Made by a program: the position numbers and the translations under genes
Notes under the pieces: model-generated
Seen by the model: only the letters and a program-made list of their open reading frames with translations
What the model was told of the DNA's origin: nothing
The model's database searches: none
DNA from: Coemansia sp. RSA 1804
Lineage: Eukaryota > Kickxellomycota > Kickxellomycetes > Kickxellales > Kickxellaceae
Direction of reading: 5' to 3'
Assembly: GCA_027578815.1 (NCBI GenBank)
Contig: JANBTH010000334.1
Span: 1-20,407, forward strand
Length of the DNA: 20,407 bases
In this document: piece by piece, positions 14,928 to 20,407 of the stretch
How positions within the stretch are numbered: position 1 is the first letter of the stretch
Layout of the letters: each line of letters starts with the position of its first letter

Positions 14928-17153
14928 TCATTGTTCTGGGTGCTTATCTACAGAACAAACGCTGGCCTTTTCAATATCGCGCACAAGCTCCTCGCTACCG
15001 TCCTCCTTGTCAGGATTGTCCAGCAGTTGATCGACTTCCTCAGCCTCGTCCTCCGAGTCCTTGCTAACACCTGTGCCATCGTCATCATCGTCATCGGCGT
15101 CGCTGCTGCTATTTTCGCTTCTGCCCTCGTCGTCGGAATCAAAGTCACCATCCTCTTCGTCGCTCGAAGAAACAGCCAAACGGACCTTGGAATCGCCATT
15201 CGCCACAAACAGATCCTTCCCGGTGATCACGGCACTGGGAAACGGGTGCCAATGCGGCGGTACCGAATACGTTTTCTCAACGACCTTCATGCACGGACCA
15301 ACAGAGGCAGCGGCGGGCGCCATGCTGCCAACCGGCGCGTTGTCTTCGTCGGGCTTGTCGACTGGCACGCGAATCGGAAACGTAATGGATGGCGGGGAAT
15401 CAACAGGCCCAAGCCCCGCCGCGGTGCGCGCAAACTCCTCGCTGGCCGTGCAGCCGCCAGGAATGCGCTGGTGGTGCAGCTCCCATCCGCACCGTCTGGC
15501 CAGGTACGCCACAATATCGTCTGCGTTTCCCAGCAGCTGCACGTCAAAGTTAAAGTGCAGGATCGGTGTCTTGTTGATGACGATCTGGGGCACCGTGTGA
15601 GGAAGGTTGCCCATGATATCGGAGACCGGGGCCACCTTGAGACTGCTGCCCATCACCAGTAGCAGATCAACCTTTTCGCGATCCGCGGTCAGCGCTTCGT
15701 CAAACTGGTCGGGGAGCTTTTCGCCAAAGAACGTGATGTCCGGCTTCATTATCCCGCGGATCGCACCGTAGTCGTCGTCGTCGGCTTCGTCGTCGCTGCT
15801 TCCATTATACGTGTAAACATCCTTGCCGCCCTTTGAACTAAACGAACCACCGAGCAGTGCCGCGGTACCGGTATCAGACACCACAATGCCAGTCTTCTTT
15901 GTCTGAGCGGCTGCGCATTCGGGACAATACGCAATCTGGCCAGCCATCACGTCCTTCTCCAGCTCCTTGCCATCGCACTTGTACCCGCACTTGATGCACG
16001 TGGCAGTGGCAAACGAACCATGGCAGTTGAGCACGTTCTTGATCCCCTGCACATGCTCGAGCGTATCGATGTTTTGTGTGTAGTTCCTCAGCAGCTGACC
16101 GTTGTCTTCAAGGAGCTTGACGAACGCGTGGGTTGGAGCTGGCTGGAAGTTTCCTGGATACAGGTCCTTTGCAAACGAGTAGAACAGCTCGGGCATTTCA
16201 CGAAAACACTCGATATCGAACATCTGCTGCGGATCGTCGAGTCCAAACTCCTCGTTCAGGCGCGTGTAGATTCCCGTCGGTGAGCGAAAATCGGGAATCC
16301 CGCAGGACACGCTGACGCCAGCGCCAGTGAGAACCATGATGCGCTTAGACTTCATAAGCAATCCAACCACGTCGTCAACCGTGTTCACGTACGGCAGCTT
16401 TGGTCGGTTGCGGAAGAACCGGACCAGCTGGTGCCTCAGGAGCGGGAGAAGCTGGATATCGGGGATCGGGAGCTCCAGAACCGGCGCGTCTACAAATACC
16501 TCCAGTAACGCCCGAACCGATACCTGCCGTTCCATTATGTAGTGCTCTATGAATGTGCAGAGCCCCAGCGTGTGTGCCTCGTTGCGGATCACCTCCTTTT
16601 CTTCCGGCGTAAAGCGAGTATACGGCGGAGCCTGCATGTCTATCTCTGTTGTGTTGAGCGGCGACGGCGCGTAGCTCCCATCCACATTCAGATCCTCGTC
16701 GTCCTCATCCTCGCTGTCGCTCCCATTGTCCCTGACGGCGTCCGTGCCACGCACACCATCCGCACTATCCAACACACGCCCCTCAATGGCTCTTTCTTCA
16801 ACCACGGTCATCCTGCGCGTCGCCTCGTCAACAGCACTGGCCTGCACAGCCTCCTCAACATAGTCGACTTCCACACGGTGCCGCTTCAGATTATTGCCTC
16901 TCTCGCCCACACGAGTAGCATTGGGCTCGTCATGAAAGATTATCGACTCCTTTCTGCGCTTGCTCAGGCTGGTGGCGCTGTCGCTGTTCCTGCCTCCGTC
17001 AGCAACACCGGCCATTGTATCCGGTCCAGCGGTATTCCCGTGTCCCATGCCTGTCAATCCGTCGTTCTCAGGAGCTATTATCTCGGCAATACGGACGCCA
17101 TTATCGCTTTGACTGGTGAATTTCTTCTCATCGGCCATTGCTCCAAATGACAT
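14928..17153 (-). CDS. Sir2-family NAD-dependent protein deacetylase (Sir2/Hst1/SIRT1 class)
   Basis: 741 residues from the ATG at 17153 (an ATG at 17138 is equally possible; the frame opens further upstream at 17225 but that part reads as leader). Residues 1-175 are charged and disordered with an acidic cluster at 146-156. FTPEEKEVIRNEAHTLGLC (181-199) begins the helical module found before the core of Sir2/Hst1/SIRT1. The catalytic core (about 270-560) has GAGVSVSCGIPDFRS (277-291), TQNID (359-363), catalytic His378 in NCHGS, two zinc CxxC pairs (386/389 and 410/413), KPDITFFGE (470-478), GSSLKVAPVS (502-511) and INKTPILHFNFD (526-537). All residues needed for NAD binding and catalysis are present, so it should be an active histone/protein deacetylase in the nucleus. 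Unusual are a 50-residue Ser/Asp-rich insert between the zinc module and KPDITFFGE, and a very acidic Ser/Asp tail (about 660-725). Confidence 0.94.
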   Translation of the reverse strand: MSFGAMADEKKFTSQSDNGVRIAEIIAPENDGLTGMGHGNTAGPDTMAGVADGGRNSDSATSLSKRRKESIIFHDEPNATRVGERGNNLKRHRVEVDYVEEAVQASAVDEATRRMTVVEERAIEGRVLDSADGVRGTDAVRDNGSDSEDEDDEDLNVDGSYAPSPLNTTEIDMQAPPYTRFTPEEKEVIRNEAHTLGLCTFIEHYIMERQVSVRALLEVFVDAPVLELPIPDIQLLPLLRHQLVRFFRNRPKLPYVNTVDDVVGLLMKSKRIMVLTGAGVSVSCGIPDFRSPTGIYTRLNEEFGLDDPQQMFDIECFREMPELFYSFAKDLYPGNFQPAPTHAFVKLLEDNGQLLRNYTQNIDTLEHVQGIKNVLNCHGSFATATCIKCGYKCDGKELEKDVMAGQIAYCPECAAAQTKKTGIVVSDTGTAALLGGSFSSKGGKDVYTYNGSSDDEADDDDYGAIRGIMKPDITFFGEKLPDQFDEALTADREKVDLLLVMGSSLKVAPVSDIMGNLPHTVPQIVINKTPILHFNFDVQLLGNADDIVAYLARRCGWELHHQRIPGGCTASEEFARTAAGLGPVDSPPSITFPIRVPVDKPDEDNAPVGSMAPAAASVGPCMKVVEKTYSVPPHWHPFPSAVITGKDLFVANGDSKVRLAVSSSDEEDGDFDSDDEGRSENSSSDADDDDDDGTGVSKDSEDEAEEVDQLLDNPDKEDGSEELVRDIEKASVCSVDKHPEQ

Positions 17154-17626
17154 TTGCCAACTGTCTCGTCTTGTGTCGCTATTGATAAAAAAGTATAAAA
17201 TGCGTGTATGTTTGGCTGATTGCAATGTACAGGAAAATGGCCTTTCCGCTTTCTGGGCTTCAAATGAAATTTAAAAATAGTTAGTTCGGTTATATAAATA
17301 GAAAAGAAAAACCACACCCCCGAGAATAATAGTATTGATCTTTGTGCAAGAAAGTAAAACAAAGGAAAAAGCAGAAAAATGTCAACCAAGAAAGTCAGGA
17401 GGAAAAAAAAAGAAACCAAAACACCGGTCACCAAAAGAAGAGAATAAGGGGGGAAAGAAACGAATCAGGATCCTTTTCGGCTCAGTTACACTCACGATGA
17501 CCATTGTTCAGTCAAAGTTAGTGGTTCGGTTTCCCTGCTGTAGTTTTTTATTTGTTGTTGGCCAGCCGGTCTTCAGGTGAATTAAATTACTAAAAAAAGA
17601 ATAAAACAATACCCACCAGGGTCTGT
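17154..17626 (-). promoter_or_regulatory. Promoter region of the sirtuin gene and 3' flank of SWR1
   Basis: 473 bp between two minus-strand genes. The plus strand at about 17339-17465 is almost entirely purine with long A/G runs, giving a pyrimidine tract of about 125 nt on the sirtuin coding strand. This is the longest such tract near an identified gene here. A plus-strand frame through it is Lys-rich low complexity and not a gene. Confidence 0.45.
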
Positions 17627-20407
17627 TTAATTGAAGACGGTCTCCATGAGGAAGCGAAACATGTAGTCGTCAACATGACCAATTCCGCCGTCATCGTCGT
17701 CACCCACATCGCCATCGCCACCGCCATCGTCGGTGTTGGCGTCGGCGCCAGCGGTAGCTGCTACGTCCGAATCATGGCCATGCAGCCCAGAAGTGGATGC
17801 AGCTTCAAACGATGATTCACGACGACCAAATGCTGGCACAGCACTGCTTTCCTCGTTGCCAAGATCAAGCGCATCGGCTTGGGCAACCTCGGAAATAGCA
17901 ACCCTCAGCGCCGCCGCATCCACCGCATCCTCCGTTGTGCTGAGCATCTGCTTTGCCTCTCGCTCCGATACCTGGCGACGGTCGCGCAGTCTATTGTCAC
18001 CGCCTGCCAAACTACCGTTGCTACCGCTACCACTGCCACTGGCCTGCGCAAGAACCGACGATGCCAGGTCATACCAGTCGCCAACATTGAGACCAGGACC
18101 GCCGCCACCATCCTGCTGCTGCTGCTGCGGCTGCAACGCCTTGTTCGCAGCGTGTTTTGGCGCTGCGGTCGTATCTGCGTTCGGGTCAAACCGTCCCTCC
18201 TGGATAACCACCTGGTTCAGCCATCTCTTTTCGCACTGCTTGCGCCAAATGGCCTCCTCAATCGTGCTCTCGCTTATCAGACGATATATGTGAACCTCGC
18301 GCTGCTGGCCAATGCGGTGGCACCGGTCCTGGCACTGCGCATCCATCGCATGGTTCCAATCGCTGTCGTAGAAAATAACAGTATCGGCACCCGTGAGATT
18401 GATGCCCAGTCCGCCAGCCCTGGTGGACGAGATAAACACCTTCCATTTGGAGCCATGGTTGAACCGCTCAGTCAACCGCCACCGCTGCTCGACTTTTGTA
18501 GCTCCATCCAGTCGCAGGTACCGGTATCCGTGAAGACTGAGCCATTTTTCCAAAATATCCAGCACCTTGGTCATCTGTGTGAAAATCAGCGCCCTGTGGC
18601 CCTCGCGCACAAGCCGTCCAAGCAGCCGTCCAAGCGCCTGCAGTTTGCCACAATCATATTGCAGTAAAAACGGTTCGGGAAACGCAATCTGCTGCCGCAC
18701 CTCGATCGGCCGCATCGGTCCTGTGTGGCGAGCCACACGTCGATGCATATGCAGGATAGTTGGCCGTTGCTCTTTGCTCATCCACGAGTGAATCGAACCG
18801 CCAGGAGAAGGCGAGGGGCGCAGATGCGGCCACACCGCTTCTAGATCCGATCCCTCGTTTGCCACAACCACGGGCGGCGTAATACATACAAAGCTGGCAA
18901 TCGTGTCTCCATACAGCTCAAGTCGCTGCTTTCCCGTTAGCACCAGATTATCGGACACAATGCCATCGTTTAGGCCTGACGCAACCCGGCACGCCTGCAG
19001 AGTGCTGGCACCATAGATCGGACAGAACACCAGTCCGCCGATGCGCTCCTGGTTATTTCTGGCGAGACGCATCCACGCATCCTGGCTTCTGACTGCGTCA
19101 AGCCATTTTTGGTGCCGCACATTGTCTTCCACGCGCGTGTAATGCGAAACCACTGGTCGCATCTGAAGGTCCTCCCAGCTCTGCTCCCTGGTGGCAACAA
19201 CCTCAAGCCCCTTGTTGGCCTGCAACAGTCCAAGCCGCAATATATCGGGTGTCGCATCAAGCTCCTTGGCCCTGCACCACGCGATATGATCGTGACATTG
19301 CTCGTTTCCGGTGCGCACAAGTCCACGAAGCCCCCAGGACGACATGCACTCGCGGCTGTCTTCCTGCCAAGGCTTTCTAGCAGTGCAAACAAACCGGTCC
19401 TGGCATCCAGTGCTGCTCTGAAGCAGCATCCTGCGAACAAGGGTCTCGGTTCTACCATAAGAAGCTATGTGGAACCCCGGCATGACCCAGCTTGTGACAA
19501 TAGGCCGTGTTTCAAACAGATCGGGGTGGTTGCATACCTTACGCAGCTGCATCAAGCAGCTCATTACATTCAGGTATGTTCCTGAGTGCAGCGTCTCGCG
19601 GGTTTGCGACCGGGACATGAAATCGTCGTACAAAAAGCGTTGTCGCTTTGACAGGTGGCAGTAAATGACATGCTCGACCTTGTTGGGCAGCTGTGTTTCA
19701 ACGTCCTGTTTGAGCCGACGCAGAATATGCGGCCGCAGCACGGTATGAAGCTTCTGAACTGCCTGTTGGGCCTCCGTCTGCGTGGTACACAGCGAAGATG
19801 AGGGTGCTGACGATGTTAATGACTGTCCTTCGTTCGCGGCCACTCCAGATCCTTGCAAAAACAGCGACGTATTGAACTCGACGTTGCCTGTACCACCTGA
19901 TCCAACAGGCGCCGCAATATCCGGCTGTGCAGCTAAAAGCTTTTCAAGCGGCTGCGAAAACCACTCGCGAAAGTGGTCCAACTCGGCAAACCCAGACATA
20001 TCGCCATCGTCGCCGTTGTCTTGGCCGAGTTTTTCGGGCATGAGAAAGTACATGAGCGACCAGAGCTCTATCAGGCTGTTTTGTAGCGGCGTGCCTGTAA
20101 GCAGCAAGCGAGACGAGGACTTGAAGCCAAGCAATGTTTGCCACCTCTGGCTGCGAAAGTTCTTAATGGCCTGCGCCTCGTCAAGTATCATGTAGTACCA
20201 GGGCTTGCGCTTGAATATCGATGCGTCTTGGATGGCAAGCTGGTACGAGGTAATGCAAACATGGAACGCATTCCGTTTGCTCCATCCCTTTCTTTTGAGT
20301 TTGCGCTCAGCACGGCCGCCGTAGTAGCTAAGAACCTTGAAGCCAGGCAACCAGCGATGGAACTCCTGCTCCCAGTTGAGCAAAACAGATGTAGGAACAA
20401 TTACCAG
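17627..20407 (-). CDS. SWR1: Swr1 ATPase of the SWR1 chromatin-remodelling complex, C-terminal part (partial)
   Basis: The gene runs off the right edge; 926 C-terminal residues are visible, the first being LVIVPTSVLLNWEQEF. Swr1 is the Snf2-family motor that exchanges H2A-H2B for H2A.Z-H2B in nucleosomes. Visible are the rest of the first ATPase lobe (GWSKRNAFHVCITSYQL, DEAQ box 76-79, LLLTGTPLQNSLIELWSL, 101-118), the block HILRRLKQDVETQLPNKVEH (about 227-246) typical of Swr1/Ino80, an insertion of roughly 280 residues, and the second lobe (YDCGKLQALGRLL from 584, STRAGGLGINLTGADTVIF, QDRCHRIGQ near 693-701). The split ATPase and the GRFDPNAD end of the core fit SWR1 rather than INO80 or Snf2. 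The C-terminal 190 residues are low-complexity and acidic, ending in a DDYMFRFL motif. Walker A and the HSA region lie outside the window. The apparent TTG start at 20383 is not real. Confidence 0.95.
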   Translation of the reverse strand: MVIVPTSVLLNWEQEFHRWLPGFKVLSYYGGRAERKLKRKGWSKRNAFHVCITSYQLAIQDASIFKRKPWYYMILDEAQAIKNFRSQRWQTLLGFKSSSRLLLTGTPLQNSLIELWSLMYFLMPEKLGQDNGDDGDMSGFAELDHFREWFSQPLEKLLAAQPDIAAPVGSGGTGNVEFNTSLFLQGSGVAANEGQSLTSSAPSSSLCTTQTEAQQAVQKLHTVLRPHILRRLKQDVETQLPNKVEHVIYCHLSKRQRFLYDDFMSRSQTRETLHSGTYLNVMSCLMQLRKVCNHPDLFETRPIVTSWVMPGFHIASYGRTETLVRRMLLQSSTGCQDRFVCTARKPWQEDSRECMSSWGLRGLVRTGNEQCHDHIAWCRAKELDATPDILRLGLLQANKGLEVVATREQSWEDLQMRPVVSHYTRVEDNVRHQKWLDAVRSQDAWMRLARNNQERIGGLVFCPIYGASTLQACRVASGLNDGIVSDNLVLTGKQRLELYGDTIASFVCITPPVVVANEGSDLEAVWPHLRPSPSPGGSIHSWMSKEQRPTILHMHRRVARHTGPMRPIEVRQQIAFPEPFLLQYDCGKLQALGRLLGRLVREGHRALIFTQMTKVLDILEKWLSLHGYRYLRLDGATKVEQRWRLTERFNHGSKWKVFISSTRAGGLGINLTGADTVIFYDSDWNHAMDAQCQDRCHRIGQQREVHIYRLISESTIEEAIWRKQCEKRWLNQVVIQEGRFDPNADTTAAPKHAANKALQPQQQQQDGGGGPGLNVGDWYDLASSVLAQASGSGSGSNGSLAGGDNRLRDRRQVSEREAKQMLSTTEDAVDAAALRVAISEVAQADALDLGNEESSAVPAFGRRESSFEAASTSGLHGHDSDVAATAGADANTDDGGGDGDVGDDDDGGIGHVDDYMFRFLMETVFN
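18113..18135 (-). repeat. CAG repeat encoding a Gln tract in SWR1
   Basis: The plus strand ctgctgctgctgctg gives five consecutive glutamines preceded by QP in the C-terminal disordered tail of Swr1. Confidence 0.7.

Noticed and set aside
14861..15662. Plus frames of 266 and 179 codons opposite the sirtuin gene
   Set aside because: Antisense to acidic (GAC/GAT) codon runs of a well-supported gene; no independent motif.
17335..17580. 81-codon Lys-rich plus frame
   Set aside because: It is a translated purine tract in the sirtuin promoter region, with no ATG at its start.
1..20407. tRNA, rRNA, CRISPR arrays, insertion sequences and complete transposons
   Set aside because: I looked for GGTTCGA-type B boxes, rRNA-like blocks, regularly spaced repeats and transposase or reverse transcriptase motifs on both strands and found none that I could support.

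Overview
The window looks like nuclear DNA from a fungus, probably an early-diverging lineage. The recognisable genes are eukaryotic and mostly fungal or opisthokont in type: a Gyp1-type Rab GAP, EMC4, a TMEM97/EXPERA protein, dephospho-CoA kinase, a Sir2/Hst1/SIRT1-type sirtuin and the Swr1 ATPase. Nearly all are single uninterrupted frames, so introns are rare. A Kickxellomycotina-like (Coemansia-type) genome would fit, but that is an inference and no marker in the window settles it.

The layout alternates between two kinds of DNA. Compact GC-richer blocks carry the housekeeping genes: TMEM97-like (+) and EMC4 (-) at 3.86-5.07 kb, the Gyp1-like GAP (+) at 5.37-6.72 kb, dephospho-CoA kinase (-) at 9.32-10.05 kb, a long ICE2/NARG2-like protein (-) at 10.5-13.86 kb, an unrecognised small gene (+) at 14.19-14.77 kb, the sirtuin (-) at 14.93-17.15 kb, and SWR1 (-) from 17.63 kb to the right edge, with its N-terminal part lying outside the window. 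Between them are AT-rich islands (about 1.3-3.86 kb, 6.73-9.3 kb and 10.05-10.5 kb). The first holds a macro-domain (ADP-ribose hydrolase type) gene and several coding-like small or broken frames. The second holds three small unrecognised frames, a coding-like frame with a good short intron, a 19-nt direct repeat ending in nine T, and a perfect 13-bp hairpin behind a Cys-rich 70-residue protein. The left 1.3 kb has no gene I can identify.

Functionally, TMEM97-like and EMC4 both act in the ER membrane and are convergent neighbours. EMC4 and the Rab GAP share a 302-bp divergent promoter region with a pyrimidine-rich tract on each coding strand. The right half is biased towards nuclear transcription and chromatin: an ICE2-like subunit of the little elongation complex, a Sir2-family deacetylase and the H2A.Z-loading ATPase Swr1, the last two in tandem on the minus strand. 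The most interesting single gene is the ICE2-like one, because that complex is known mainly from animals. The most puzzling region is the 6.7-9.3 kb AT-rich island.
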